64,000 bases of DNA from an uncultured Oceanospirillaceae bacterium (GCA_937138495.1 CAKZPE010000015.1:1-64000), one strand, 5' to 3'. Positions 45,204-55,086 are shown, numbered from the stretch's first letter. The notes: a model not told the origin generated them from the letters alone. A program made the numbers and translations.

Positions 45204-47450
45204 ATGCCTTTAAATGACTATCGTGCTGACCTGATGGGCAGTGCAGAAATCACCCCTGACGGCGCGTTTGAAGTGGGCAGCTGGCAGTCGTATACCCTCA
45301 CATATACCGCCGGTAAGTTTGGTATTGATGACCGTGGCAGCATCAAAATTGCCCTGCGGGCGCATTGTGATGCCACGCCCTGGCAGATGGATGACCCCAA
45401 GGCCCCGGGCTATGTCAGCGTGGAAACCTCTACCGGTATTCCGCTGACGATTACCCTGGATGATCGCCGTGCAATCCGGCCGTGGAATAAGAGTATTTTT
45501 ATCCGCTGCAATAAATTCCTCAGCGAAGGTGACCAGATCATCGTGCGTTTCGGTGATACGAGGGAAGGTAGTCCGGGCCTGCGGGTTCAGACATTTGTGG
45601 AAGACCGCTCTCAGTTCCGGGTGTTTGTGGATGCCATTGCCACCTACGATTACACCGCCCTGCCGGAAGAGAAGCAGCCTTACGTGACCTTTGTGGCCAC
45701 AGATGCTGACGTGTATCAGGCGGTGCTTCCGACCCTGCGTAACACCGGGGAAGGCTTTAAGCTGGCCGTTAAAGCAGAAGACCGCTGGGGCAACCCGACG
45801 GATAAAGCAGATCAGGTACTGAGTGTGCATGCCAGTATGCCGGTGGAAGGCCTGCCGGAGAGTATTACGCTGAAGCCGGGTGAATTCGGTGCGGTTATCC
45901 GTGATCTGAAAGTATTCCAGACCGGCCAGCTGAGCATCACCCTGAAAGACAGTGCCGGTGAGACTGTTGCGGTCAGTAATCCGATGTGTCTTCAGGACAG
46001 CGGTGACTACAAGCACTTCTGGAGCGATATGCACGGCCAGAGTGAAGAGACGATTGGTAATAACCCAATCGAACGTTACTTTGAGTTTGCCCGTGATAAA
46101 GCCCATCTGGACATTGTTGGCCATCAGGGCAATGACTTCCAGATCACGAAAGAATTCTGGACGAAGATCAACGATCTGTCAGCGGAATACAATCAGGACG
46201 GCGAGTTCCTGGCGCTGCCGGGATATGAATGGTCAGGTAATACCAGCGTTGGTGGTGACCATAACGTTTGGTATCGCCATGAAGGCCGGCCGATTCACCG
46301 TTCATCCCGTACGATGATTGCTGACCGGGATGACAACGATACTGACTGCCATACCTCAGCCGACCTGTTCGAGGCTCTGAAGCACGAAGACGCCATTGTT
46401 ACGGCACACGTTGGTGGCCGTTACGCGGATGTGAAATATGCCCATAACGCCAAAGTAGAACCTTCCGTAGAAGTACATTCGGCCTGGGGCTCCTTTGAAT
46501 GGATTGTGCAGGATGCTTTTGAAAGTAATTACCGGGTCGGCATTGTTGCCTCCAGTGATGGCCACGACGGCCGTCCCGGGGCATGTTATCCGGGGGATGC
46601 TAAGTTTGGTTCATACGGCGGCCTGACCTGTCACCTGATCCCGTCGCTGGACCGGGATGCATTCTTTGAGGGCTTCCGTCGCCGGCATCACTATGCGACC
46701 ACCGGCGCACGTATGTATCTGGACCTGAAAGCCAGTTTTGCCTCGCCTTCGACGCTGTTTATGCGTAATCCGGATCTGGGGGATGTGCCTAGCGTCCAGA
46801 GTCAGGAAGCCATCATTGGTGACATTGTGAAGACCACCGATGATGAAGTGACCCTGAATCTGAAGCTGGCGGGCACATCACCCATTACCATGGTGCAGAT
46901 CCGTGACGGTATGGATGTGATTGAAACCATTCGCTGCTTTGAAGAAAATCCTTCACAGCGCCGTATCCGCATCGTGTGTGAAGGTGCTGAATACCGTGGC
47001 CGGGGCCGTCTGGTGCAGTGGGAAGGTGCAGCAACGGTTGAAGGTCGCCGGATTACCCGGACGAAGGGCGTGAACTTCTTTAACCCTGATCGCCAGCCGG
47101 GCCTGGATGACAATAATACCGTCCACTGGAAATGCGTCAGCACCGGTGGCTTCAGCGGGATTGATATCTGGGTGGATGAAGGTGTCGGGGGTACATTAAA
47201 AGTACGCACTAACCAGATTAACTGTGATATTGAGCTGGGTGACATCACCGCTGAGAAGACCGTCTTCAAATGCGGTGGCCTGGAAAAAGCGCTGAAGATC
47301 TCAGCCCTGCCTGCCGTGATGGAAAACCAGCCGGTTGAGCTGACCCGTACCGTGAAACTGCGCAAGGAAGGGGATACCCGTCTGTATGTGCGGGTTGCGC
47401 AGGAAGACGGCCACCGTGCCTGGTCCAGCCCGATTTACATCTTTAAGTAA
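45204..47450 (+). CDS. PHP-superfamily / DUF3604-like metal-dependent hydrolase
   Basis: 748 residues without a signal peptide. After a beta-rich N-terminal region (1-275) comes a PHP-like metal centre: FWSDMHGQSEETIGNNP, DIVGHQGNDFQ, ALPGYEWSGNTSVGGDHNVWY, DAIVTAHVGGRYADV, EVHSAWGSFEW and VGIVASSDGHDGRPG. These His/Asp/Glu clusters fit a di- or trinuclear phosphoesterase-like site. The C-terminal ~230 residues are beta-rich. An AAAAGGAGC leader precedes the ATG. Substrate unknown; its neighbours suggest a step in degrading the imported carboxylate. Confidence 0.8.
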   Translation: MPLNDYRADLMGSAEITPDGAFEVGSWQSYTLTYTAGKFGIDDRGSIKIALRAHCDATPWQMDDPKAPGYVSVETSTGIPLTITLDDRRAIRPWNKSIFIRCNKFLSEGDQIIVRFGDTREGSPGLRVQTFVEDRSQFRVFVDAIATYDYTALPEEKQPYVTFVATDADVYQAVLPTLRNTGEGFKLAVKAEDRWGNPTDKADQVLSVHASMPVEGLPESITLKPGEFGAVIRDLKVFQTGQLSITLKDSAGETVAVSNPMCLQDSGDYKHFWSDMHGQSEETIGNNPIERYFEFARDKAHLDIVGHQGNDFQITKEFWTKINDLSAEYNQDGEFLALPGYEWSGNTSVGGDHNVWYRHEGRPIHRSSRTMIADRDDNDTDCHTSADLFEALKHEDAIVTAHVGGRYADVKYAHNAKVEPSVEVHSAWGSFEWIVQDAFESNYRVGIVASSDGHDGRPGACYPGDAKFGSYGGLTCHLIPSLDRDAFFEGFRRRHHYATTGARMYLDLKASFASPSTLFMRNPDLGDVPSVQSQEAIIGDIVKTTDDEVTLNLKLAGTSPITMVQIRDGMDVIETIRCFEENPSQRRIRIVCEGAEYRGRGRLVQWEGAATVEGRRITRTKGVNFFNPDRQPGLDDNNTVHWKCVSTGGFSGIDIWVDEGVGGTLKVRTNQINCDIELGDITAEKTVFKCGGLEKALKISALPAVMENQPVELTRTVKLRKEGDTRLYVRVAQEDGHRAWSSPIYIFK

Positions 47451-47460
47451 CGATCCCACT

Positions 47461-47491
47461 GAACGGCCGCCTCAGGCGGCCGTTCGCTTTT
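47461..47491 (+). terminator. Terminator between PHP hydrolase and aspartase-like genes
   Basis: GAACGGCCGCC-TCA-GGCGGCCGTTC forms a perfect 11-bp stem followed by GCTTTT. The next gene may therefore have its own promoter or be read through in part. Confidence 0.75.
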
Positions 47492-47592
47492 CCTGTACCC
47501 GTCTGTACCCTTCCGGGGTGTCTGAGGCTGTCCTGACAACAGCCTCATGCTTGCAGGCGCCGGTACAGGCTTTTTACCGACGGACAATCAAT

Positions 47593-49026
47593 ATGACAGA
47601 CAATAAGCCTGGGGCCGGGTGGCGGACAGAAACAGACCTGCTCGGCAGTATGCAGCTGGATAACCGGCTGTATTACGGAATCCAGACGCAACGGGCGGTG
47701 GATAACTTTTCCCTCACGGGGATTCCGATCAGTCATTTTCCTCAGCTGATTAATGCGCTGGCAATGGTGAAATCTGCCTCTGCGAAGGCTAACGCTGAGT
47801 TAGGGCTGATCAGTGAAGATAAACAGGCCTGTATCGTGGCGGCCTGTGAGGAAATCGTGGCCGGCAAGCTGCATCAGCATTTTGTCGTGGATCTGATCCA
47901 GGGCGGCGCGGGTACATCCACCAATATGAACGCCAATGAAGTCATTGCTAACCGTGCGTTAGAGCTGATGGGCGAACAAAAAGGGGCGTTCATTCATCTG
48001 CACCCGAATAATGATGTGAACTGTTCGCAGTCCACCAATGATGTATATCCCACCGCCGTCAGGCTGGGGCTGATTTTTGCCTGTGGGCCACTGATCAGTG
48101 CAATTGATGATCTGTGTGCTGCCCTGCAGGCTAGAGCGGTTGAGTTCAGTGATGTGCTGAAGATGGGCCGTACTCAGCTTCAGGATGCAGTGCCCATGAC
48201 GTTGGGGCAGGAATTTGGCGCATTTGCCGACACACTTGGTGAGGATGTTAGCCGAATACGTGAAATTACCGGATTTCTCAGTGAGGTAAATCTGGGGGGA
48301 ACCGCCATCGGCACCGGCATCAATACGCCCCTTACCTATGCGGAATGTGCTATCGCGCATCTCAGTGATGTTTCCGGGATAGAGATGAAGCTGGCGTCCA
48401 ATCTGGTAGAAGCTACCTCTGATATGGGGGCTTTTGTACTCCTGTCTGGCATTCTGAAACGCTTTGCCGTGAAGCTTTCTAAAATCTGTAACGACCTGCG
48501 CCTGCTCAGCAGCGGACCCCGGGCCGGCTTCAACGAAATTGAGTTGCCTGCGATGCAACCGGGTTCATCGATTATGCCGGGCAAGGTCAACCCGGTGATT
48601 CCGGAAGCAGTTAATCAGGTGGCGTATCAGGTGATCGGTAATGATCTGGCCGTGACAATGGCTGCAGAAGCGGGTCAGTTACAGCTGAATGCGATGGAGC
48701 CGCTGATCACCTATAACCTGTTTAATTCTATGCGGATGCTGAGTTCGGCGATGCAAATGCTGGAAACCCGCTGTATCCGTGGGATTGAAGCAAACCGGGG
48801 ACAGTGCACCCGGCATGTAACCAACAGCATTGGTATTGTCACCGCGCTGAATCCGTATATCGGTTACGAAAATGCCACCCGCATTGCGAAGCGGGCGCTG
48901 GCAGAGGAACGGGGAGTCGTGGAGTTAGTGCTGGAAGAGAAACTGATTGCGCCCGGTGAGCTTGATCAGATCCTGCATCCGGATGCGCTGATTCAGCCGG
49001 GAGGTTCAGCCAGCCCCGCTGGCTGA
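47593..49026 (+). CDS. aspA: Aspartate ammonia-lyase-like enzyme (fumarase/aspartase superfamily)
   Basis: 477 residues from the ATG at 47593; the frame is open further upstream but that part overlaps the terminator. Superfamily motifs: QGGAGTSTNMNANEVIANRALELMGE, NNDVNCSQSTNDVYPTAVRL, GRTQLQDAVPMTLGQEFGAF and the SS-loop GSSIMPGKVNPVIPEAVNQV. The VIPEAVNQV ending fits aspartases better than fumarases. It eliminates ammonia or an amine from aspartate or a substituted aspartate. In this setting the substrate may be an N-substituted or sulfonated amino acid rather than aspartate itself; that is inference. An 8-bp hairpin overlaps the stop codon. Confidence 0.85.
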   Translation: MTDNKPGAGWRTETDLLGSMQLDNRLYYGIQTQRAVDNFSLTGIPISHFPQLINALAMVKSASAKANAELGLISEDKQACIVAACEEIVAGKLHQHFVVDLIQGGAGTSTNMNANEVIANRALELMGEQKGAFIHLHPNNDVNCSQSTNDVYPTAVRLGLIFACGPLISAIDDLCAALQARAVEFSDVLKMGRTQLQDAVPMTLGQEFGAFADTLGEDVSRIREITGFLSEVNLGGTAIGTGINTPLTYAECAIAHLSDVSGIEMKLASNLVEATSDMGAFVLLSGILKRFAVKLSKICNDLRLLSSGPRAGFNEIELPAMQPGSSIMPGKVNPVIPEAVNQVAYQVIGNDLAVTMAAEAGQLQLNAMEPLITYNLFNSMRMLSSAMQMLETRCIRGIEANRGQCTRHVTNSIGIVTALNPYIGYENATRIAKRALAEERGVVELVLEEKLIAPGELDQILHPDALIQPGGSASPAG

Positions 49027-49039
49027 CGGACAGTTGTGA

Positions 49040-49930
49040 TTATTGAATCAACTGATGGCTGACGTCCTGCAGGCATTGCAGATATGCCTGCACCGTTTCA
49101 GAGGGTTCAAAGCGGGTAGGGTAAAACACCCCTACTTCCAGAGTGGAGGCTGGCTCCCAGGGGACCACGGCCAGTTCAGGGAATTGTGACCAGTTGGCGG
49201 ACATAGAATCGGTGATAAAGAAGCCATGCCCGGCTTCTACCAGATGACAGGCGGCACTGACGGCGGATACTTCAATCCGGGGGCGGATAGCAGGGTCGCT
49301 TTCCGCCAGCAGCCGGTCAGCGATGGGGCGCATCATGGTATCACGGGTCAGGGCGATATTGGGCATATGCTTCACATCGTTCAGGGAAATGCTTTGCCTG
49401 TCCGCCAGTGGAGATGCGCGGGGCACAATGGCGCAAATGGGTGCCCGGCACAACCATTCTGTATGGATCTTATCGTTTTGCATCGCATAGGATGCAACGC
49501 CTACATCAAACTGCTCTGCGGCGATGCGCCGTTCCAGCCCCTGAAATGCCTGCAGGTTCATCTGAATTCTGACATCCGGGTACTGTTCCAGAAACCGGGT
49601 AATTGCGGGTATTACCAGACCATCAGCGAAACGCGGCATACAGATGATCCGTAGCGTCGTGCCGCACTGCTCTTTAATGTCTTTGACAGCCTGAGGGATG
49701 TTATCCACAGCGGCCAGGATCTGATGTGCCTCATGGAGAAACGCTTCGGCTTCCGGGGTGGGAATCAGGCGCTTCTTATGCCGAACGAATAACCGCATGC
49801 TGATCGAGTCTTCCAGAATAGCCAGCAGGCGACTGGCGGCTGGCTGGCTAATATGCAGACGGGCAGACGCCCGTGCCAGGGTACTGTCTTCCATGACTGA
49901 TACAAACACACGCAGCGCTTTAATGTTCAT
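49040..49930 (-). CDS. LysR-family regulator of the TctABC/aspartase cluster
   Basis: 296 residues: HTH at 1-60 (MNIKALRVFVSVMEDSTLARASARLHISQPAASRLLAILED) and an effector domain with GTTLRIICMPRFADGLVIPAITRFLEQYPDVRIQMNL. It is convergent with the aspartase-like gene, 13 bp from its stop. It is the only regulator in the cluster, so it is the best candidate for binding the 16-bp inverted repeats in the tctC upstream region, although LysR sites are usually shorter. Confidence 0.87.
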   Translation of the reverse strand: MNIKALRVFVSVMEDSTLARASARLHISQPAASRLLAILEDSISMRLFVRHKKRLIPTPEAEAFLHEAHQILAAVDNIPQAVKDIKEQCGTTLRIICMPRFADGLVIPAITRFLEQYPDVRIQMNLQAFQGLERRIAAEQFDVGVASYAMQNDKIHTEWLCRAPICAIVPRASPLADRQSISLNDVKHMPNIALTRDTMMRPIADRLLAESDPAIRPRIEVSAVSAACHLVEAGHGFFITDSMSANWSQFPELAVVPWEPASTLEVGVFYPTRFEPSETVQAYLQCLQDVSHQLIQ

Positions 49931-50049
49931 GTCAGTTGATCCGCTTTTGTTATGAGGTCTGGTAGATATTCTAGTTTTTGTAAGAGCTGATTGTAAGGCC
50001 TGAGTCCGGAATCAGATGAACAAGTATGCAGGGGAAAAAGTAAGGGAGC

Positions 50050-51096
50050 TCACTGTTCCAGAGGTAACAGGCAGCGGATGGCACTCTGGTCGCCGGCGTC
50101 AAGCAGCTGGCCGTCGAGTTGCTGGCAGAGGCTGTGCAGCTGTTGTTGCAGGTGCAGGCTCCAGGGACTGCGGGTAAATACCGGCTGGCCGTCGGGCTGG
50201 GTCAGGTTCAGTTGTAACTGGGATGACCCGGATACGCTGACACTGAGTTTCAGGTCGTTACCACCGGCCTGCAGGATAGCCAGCTCAGTGGCGCTGATCA
50301 GGAGCTGCCGTAAAGTCTCCGGGATGCTGTGAATTTGTGTCGGTAGCTGTTCATCCAGGCGATAGTCCAGCAACCAGCCTTCACGGCGGCTCTGGGGCAG
50401 GAATATCTGTAATACTTCATCCAGCATATTACTGAGGCTGAGCGATCCGGCGGTGCCGGCCGGTGCAGAGGTCTGCAGCAAACTGACACTGTTGTGCAGG
50501 CGTTGTTGCCGGGCGTGCAGTTCATGACTCAGATCCCGGGCAACCGGATTCAGATCCAGCTGTTGCAGACGACGGCTTTGTTGTAGCAAAGGTTGCATTT
50601 GCTGCTGCAGCTCCCCGGCAGCAGACTGCAAAAGCCCATCCTGATGGTTCTTGCCGGCGGGCTGAACGGCTTGCTGGCGGGCAGTTTTAATGTCCCGGTA
50701 GGAACGTAATGCCACTACCACAGAGGTCAGCAGACGGGAGGCGGAGAGTTCTGCCTTGCTCAGATAGTCGTTAATGTCGTAATTCACAATCACCTGAGCT
50801 TCCGGTGCATAACCCGGGTGGCCGGTGCGTAAAATGATGCGGATATCCTGATTATTCAGCTGGTTACGGATGAAATCCACCAGCTGCAGGCCTTCGTGAT
50901 CGGTTTCCATCACCACATCCAGCAGGGCCAGGGCGATATCCTGCTGTTCTTTCAGTATCTGTCGCGCTTCGGCGCCGTTCATTGCACTGATCAGTTCGAT
51001 GCCACGTTGTTCAAATTCGTAGCCACGGAAGATCATCCGGGTAATGCCGTGAATGCCTTCTTCATCGTCAACTATCAGTACTTTCCAGGGGGTCAT
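50050..51096 (-). CDS. Response-regulator receiver protein with degenerate kinase-like C-terminus
   Basis: 348 residues. The N-terminal receiver (1-135) has the DDEEG acid pocket, phospho-acceptor Asp in LALLDVVMETDHEG and Lys in INDYLSKAEL, and resembles the DUF3369-type receiver with ILRTGHPGYAPEAQVIV. After a Gln-rich linker, residues 165-348 resemble a DHp/ATPase arrangement (DLSHELHARQQRLHNSVSLL, LRQLLISATELAIL), but the G-boxes are missing, so it is probably not an active kinase. It overlaps no neighbour; the AraC-TPR gene lies 39 bp upstream on the same strand. Confidence 0.82.
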   Translation of the reverse strand: MTPWKVLIVDDEEGIHGITRMIFRGYEFEQRGIELISAMNGAEARQILKEQQDIALALLDVVMETDHEGLQLVDFIRNQLNNQDIRIILRTGHPGYAPEAQVIVNYDINDYLSKAELSASRLLTSVVVALRSYRDIKTARQQAVQPAGKNHQDGLLQSAAGELQQQMQPLLQQSRRLQQLDLNPVARDLSHELHARQQRLHNSVSLLQTSAPAGTAGSLSLSNMLDEVLQIFLPQSRREGWLLDYRLDEQLPTQIHSIPETLRQLLISATELAILQAGGNDLKLSVSVSGSSQLQLNLTQPDGQPVFTRSPWSLHLQQQLHSLCQQLDGQLLDAGDQSAIRCLLPLEQ

Positions 51097-51135
51097 GTCA
51101 GCCGCTTTCTGATTGTTATTGGTTACGCGAATTGG

Positions 51136-54100
51136 TTATTTTGCCAGCAATTCCAGTGTTTGTGCCAGTTGTTTTATTTTTGCAGTGGCTTGCCAGTGTT
51201 CATAGAAGCGCAGGGCATCCTGTAAACAGTAACAGGCCAGAGCGCGCTGGCCGGTGTGTTGCAGAAAATCGGCGTAACGTTCGTTGACCAGTGCCTTGTG
51301 GAAGCTGAATTGCTGACTATCAGCGGCTTTAAGCGCTTGCTCGTAGTGTGTAAAGGCTATCCGGTTGTCTGGCTGAAAACGGCTTTGTTCTGCCCGTAAC
51401 AGTTGTAGCTGACAGCTGAAATTGTCCGGGCTTTGTCCGGCCCAGAGTTCCAGCCGGGAGATCAGCTGTTCGGTTTCCAGCTGACGGCGACGGCTGATCG
51501 CCTGTTGTTGCCCTGCCTGAATCAGCCGCATCAGGGCGGTGCAAAACAGTGCTTCACTGACGCCGAAATACCCTGCCAGTTCATTTTCCAGCCGGGCCTC
51601 CCAGCGATACAGGTCTGGCCAGAGGTGTTGCTGGTTCAGTAGCAGGGCGCTGATACAGTCACTGACTGCTTGCCAGCCGTGGCGATATACCGGCTGGCCG
51701 GGAACCGGTGAGGTGCCCTGCAGCTGTTGGATAAAGTGCAGGGCAGAGTCTGCCAGCCAGGTGGCTTGGGAGTGCTGGCGGCGCATCAGCATATGCTGAT
51801 GCTGCTGTTGCAGCGGTGGATAAAGCTCATCCAGCGGGGTGTTACCGAACAGATCCAGCTGGGCGGCCAGCAGCTGCCCTTCACTGAGGGTGGGCCATTG
51901 GTGCTGGCTTTCTGCCAGTTGCAGGGTATGGCTCAGCTGTTGCCGTACTTCGTGCAGGGGGCTAAACCAGTGCTGTACCTGGCTGTTCAGCCGCAGGGCG
52001 GCGCTGCCGGTCCGGGCCGGATGATGGGTGCTGTCTGCCAGGTGCATGGCCTTGCTGGTGAAGCTGCGGGCCAGCTGGGTATCGGCGCAGAACCAACTGG
52101 CTACCCAGGCGTAGCTGCTGAATGCAAATGCCGCCAGAGGGGTACCGGGGTGCTGCAGGCAATATGCGGTCATCCGGCCGATGGCACAGGCGGCCAGTAA
52201 GGGCTGGCTGAGCTGACGGGCCAGCAGACTGATGTGTTCGAGCAGCTGTAACTGAAGATCATCTTCGACAGTACTGCTGTGTTGCGGGTCGTGAGCGGAT
52301 GTGTGGCTGATCCGTTCCAGCTGGCGCAGTAACAGACTGAGCTGTTCACCGTGATCTTCCGGTAATGGCCGGTCATCTTTTTTCAGCTGCTCACAGAGGG
52401 TGAACAGGGCATTTTCAGGCTGATTCCGGTCCTGATACAAGCGGGCCTGCAGGAGGGACCAGCGGGTCTGAAAGGCCGCAGGCAGAGAGGTGCCTGCCAG
52501 CTGAGCGCTGATCGTTTGTAAGCGGTGTTCTGCTTCCTGAAGGTGGCTGCTGAACAGATACATTTCGGCGCTTTGTAATAAGAGCTCTGTGTGTTGCTCA
52601 GCCTGGTGGGTATCTTTGACGGCACAGTGCAGATACCGGGCTGCCAGGGCGTAGTTTTTTTCTTCCCGGGCGAGGTTGGCCGCCTGCAGGTTCAGCGTTT
52701 GGCGATTGCTATAGGAATAGGTATAGGCAGGAGCTTCATCAAGCCGGTTCAGGTGGTGCAACACATGGCTGAGCTGATGCGCCGGAGCGGCCTGTGGATT
52801 GTCGTGCAGATGCTTGCCCAGCGCAGTGGCAAACTGATGGTGCATCCGCTGCTGTTCGCCGTGACTGAGCTGTGTGCAGAGGATGTCTGGCAATACGGGG
52901 TCGGCAAAGTGGTAACTGATGCGTTCCGGGGTATGTTCTTCGCGGATAAGAATACCGGCCTGTTCTGCCGGCCAGAGGTGAATGGCCAGGCGGGCGATGG
53001 GGTTGCCGGTTACCTGCGCGAGCTCTGCCAGGTCATTACTGACCCCGCCAATGGCGGCCCAGTCCAGCAGTTCGCGGCTGAAACTGGTCAGGCTGGCCAG
53101 CCGTTCCCGGAAGGCGTCTTCCCGGTTTTCCTGTTGTGACCAGTCGGCGTTAATGGCGGACCCGGTGTCGATGTCCGGCGGGTCCGGAATATGCGGTTTT
53201 ATCTGCTTGCGATACTGGCTGGGTGCAACGCCCATCCAGCGTTTAAAGGCTTTCTGAAAGGCGGACTGGTTGGCAAACCCCAACTGAAAGGTGATTTCAC
53301 CGAAGCTGAGCTGACCCCGCTGGATCAGCTGTAAGCACAGATCCCGGCGGGTCTGGTCGTAAAGGTCCTGAAAGTTGGTGCCCAGTACGCCCAGTTTGCG
53401 TTGCAGGGTGCGCAGGCTGAGCCCCAGTGTGGCGGCGACCTCTTCCCGCCGGACGGCACTGCCCCCTTCAGCCAGTTGCTGACGGATCAGGTTTCGGGTC
53501 TGGGCGATCAGCGCTCCCTGCTGATTACTTTTACTGAGCAGCGAGTCGGCAAATTCCCGGTGTAGCTGATGCATTTCGCCATTGGCGTCCAGACAGCTCA
53601 GGCCCAGATATTCACTGTTCAGCAGCACCTGATGCCGGGGGGCACCAAATTCCACTTCGGCGGCAAAGAACTGCTGATACGGCTGAATGTTATCCGGCGC
53701 GGGCAGTGCCAGACGGACTGCGTGTGCCGGTACCTGCCGGCCGGTGAGCCAGCGGGGCCAGTTCACCAGGCAGGCAAGAAAGTATTCGATTGCCCGGGGA
53801 TCATTCTGATTCAGCTCCAGTGTTAGCAGGCTGCCTTCGGGGGTGGGCTGCATTTCCAGCACAGCCCCTTCGATCAGCAGGGGCAGGTAATCAATCAGGC
53901 TCTGATAGGCTTGCTCCAGTGTGGCAGCGGTGGCCATCAGAAAACCGATAGAGCCGAGCAGGCGTGGCTGAGTGGCTTCTCCCAGGCTCAGAGTGATCAG
54001 CGGGTTACCACTGGCTTCGGCAAGGGTTTGTAAAACGTCCGGATAGCGGCTGACAGCAAAGCGGGCACCGGGTTTACTGAATTCAGTTTCACTCAGGCCG

Positions 54101-54225
54101 GCACTGCTGAGCAGTTGCTGATGCAGGGCCTGATCACTTTGTTGGGGAAAGTGGCGTGCCAGCTGTAAAATCGGTTCCAGCAGTTTGGCTGATGCGCTGT
54201 TTATCGGCATAAAGGGGCGGTTCAC
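51136..54225 (-). CDS. AraC-family regulator fused to a long TPR module (1029 residues)
   Basis: Residues 1-205 match the OruR/ArgR-type AraC ligand domain (RYPDVLQTLAEASGNPLITLSLGEATQP). Residues 240-345 are the AraC double HTH (REEVAATLGLSLRTLQRKLG and FGEITFQLGFANQSAFQKAFKRWMG, then APSQYRK). Residues 370-470 look like a winged-helix segment of STAND/AAA16 regulators (LLDWAAIGGVSNDLAELAQVTG, YHFADPVLPD). Residues 480-1029 are helical TPR-like repeats ending HWQATAKIKQLAQTLELL, similar to the tail of kinase-ATPase fusion proteins. No Walker A is visible, so the NTPase core is absent. Ordinary AraC regulators of this class have about 340 residues. Confidence 0.85.
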   Translation of the reverse strand: MNRPFMPINSASAKLLEPILQLARHFPQQSDQALHQQLLSSAGLSETEFSKPGARFAVSRYPDVLQTLAEASGNPLITLSLGEATQPRLLGSIGFLMATAATLEQAYQSLIDYLPLLIEGAVLEMQPTPEGSLLTLELNQNDPRAIEYFLACLVNWPRWLTGRQVPAHAVRLALPAPDNIQPYQQFFAAEVEFGAPRHQVLLNSEYLGLSCLDANGEMHQLHREFADSLLSKSNQQGALIAQTRNLIRQQLAEGGSAVRREEVAATLGLSLRTLQRKLGVLGTNFQDLYDQTRRDLCLQLIQRGQLSFGEITFQLGFANQSAFQKAFKRWMGVAPSQYRKQIKPHIPDPPDIDTGSAINADWSQQENREDAFRERLASLTSFSRELLDWAAIGGVSNDLAELAQVTGNPIARLAIHLWPAEQAGILIREEHTPERISYHFADPVLPDILCTQLSHGEQQRMHHQFATALGKHLHDNPQAAPAHQLSHVLHHLNRLDEAPAYTYSYSNRQTLNLQAANLAREEKNYALAARYLHCAVKDTHQAEQHTELLLQSAEMYLFSSHLQEAEHRLQTISAQLAGTSLPAAFQTRWSLLQARLYQDRNQPENALFTLCEQLKKDDRPLPEDHGEQLSLLLRQLERISHTSAHDPQHSSTVEDDLQLQLLEHISLLARQLSQPLLAACAIGRMTAYCLQHPGTPLAAFAFSSYAWVASWFCADTQLARSFTSKAMHLADSTHHPARTGSAALRLNSQVQHWFSPLHEVRQQLSHTLQLAESQHQWPTLSEGQLLAAQLDLFGNTPLDELYPPLQQQHQHMLMRRQHSQATWLADSALHFIQQLQGTSPVPGQPVYRHGWQAVSDCISALLLNQQHLWPDLYRWEARLENELAGYFGVSEALFCTALMRLIQAGQQQAISRRRQLETEQLISRLELWAGQSPDNFSCQLQLLRAEQSRFQPDNRIAFTHYEQALKAADSQQFSFHKALVNERYADFLQHTGQRALACYCLQDALRFYEHWQATAKIKQLAQTLELLAK

Positions 54226-54321
54226 TGTCAGTCATACGCTAAATTGCAGAAGATGGCATGAATTTAGGTTATTCTCATGTCTGCGATGCGTTGGTCAGAA
54301 TATCACAGAGATTCATAAAAT

Positions 54322-55086
54322 ATGTCCTTTCGTGCCATTTCAAGGTTTTTCAGTGCTCTGGCGGTGCTGTCACTGCTGAATTTGCCGCTACCGGCGGTTG
54401 CTGATGTAGCGACTGACTCCGCGGAAGTGCTGCGGGTGGGGATGCCCTTACCGGGCCAGATTCCGTTTTTCTGGCAGGATGAAGTCGGCGAGTTTCAGGG
54501 TATTTATGCGGATACCTTACGGCTGATTGCTGAGGAACTGCAGGTTGAACTGGATTTTGTGCCTCTCTCGCAGGCCCGGTTGCAGCGGCTATTCATTGCC
54601 GGCGAAATTGATATTGAGGCGGGTGTATCGCCGCAGCTGGAGGTGCCGGATGCCCTGCAGCAAGTGTCGCTGTACAGCGAACCTTTTGGCATTGTAAACG
54701 AGGTGATTATTTACCGTCCGGAACTGTCGTTTCCGGTGTTTATTCTGAAAGACCTTGAAGGCCAGCGGGTGGCAACTGTCCGGGGGGCATCGGTACCGGA
54801 TAATCTGATCCGCGAGGACTTTGCCAGCCAGTGGCAGATTGCCCAGCGGGTACACCGGGGCTGGAATCAGATTGGCCTGATCAACGAAGCGACCGCATTG
54901 CGCTATCAGCTGGAAGATAATCTGGACTATGAGATTTCACTGCCGTATGCCAGTAATGCGGTTACCTTCCGGTTACACAGCAGCCGCAAGGTGTTGCTGC
55001 CGTCACTGAATGACAGCATCGCCCGGCTGGAGCAGCAGGGCGAGCTTGAGCGGCTGGTGTGTAAATACCGTTGTGGTATTCAGTAG
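54322..55086 (+). CDS. SBP_bac_3 family periplasmic solute-binding protein
   Basis: 254 residues with a signal peptide (to about residue 28, PAVADVATD). The mature part shows LRVGMPLPGQIPFFWQDEVGEFQGIYADTLRLIAEELQVELDF, LIAGEIDIEAGVS-like dimension and KDLEGQRVATVRGASVPDNLI. There is no adjacent permease or ATPase. Such orphan proteins near hybrid kinases often act in sensing. It is divergent from the AraC-TPR gene and convergent with the hybrid kinase gene. Confidence 0.82.
   Translation: MSFRAISRFFSALAVLSLLNLPLPAVADVATDSAEVLRVGMPLPGQIPFFWQDEVGEFQGIYADTLRLIAEELQVELDFVPLSQARLQRLFIAGEIDIEAGVSPQLEVPDALQQVSLYSEPFGIVNEVIIYRPELSFPVFILKDLEGQRVATVRGASVPDNLIREDFASQWQIAQRVHRGWNQIGLINEATALRYQLEDNLDYEISLPYASNAVTFRLHSSRKVLLPSLNDSIARLEQQGELERLVCKYRCGIQ

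Noticed and set aside
45210..46124. 304-codon open frame antisense to the PHP-type hydrolase gene
   Set aside because: No motifs or ribosome-binding site; the sense frame is coherent over its full length.
47386..47592. Upstream extension of the aspartase-like gene to 47386
   Set aside because: The extension overlaps the end of the PHP-type gene and a perfect terminator hairpin, and the superfamily N-terminus begins at 47593.
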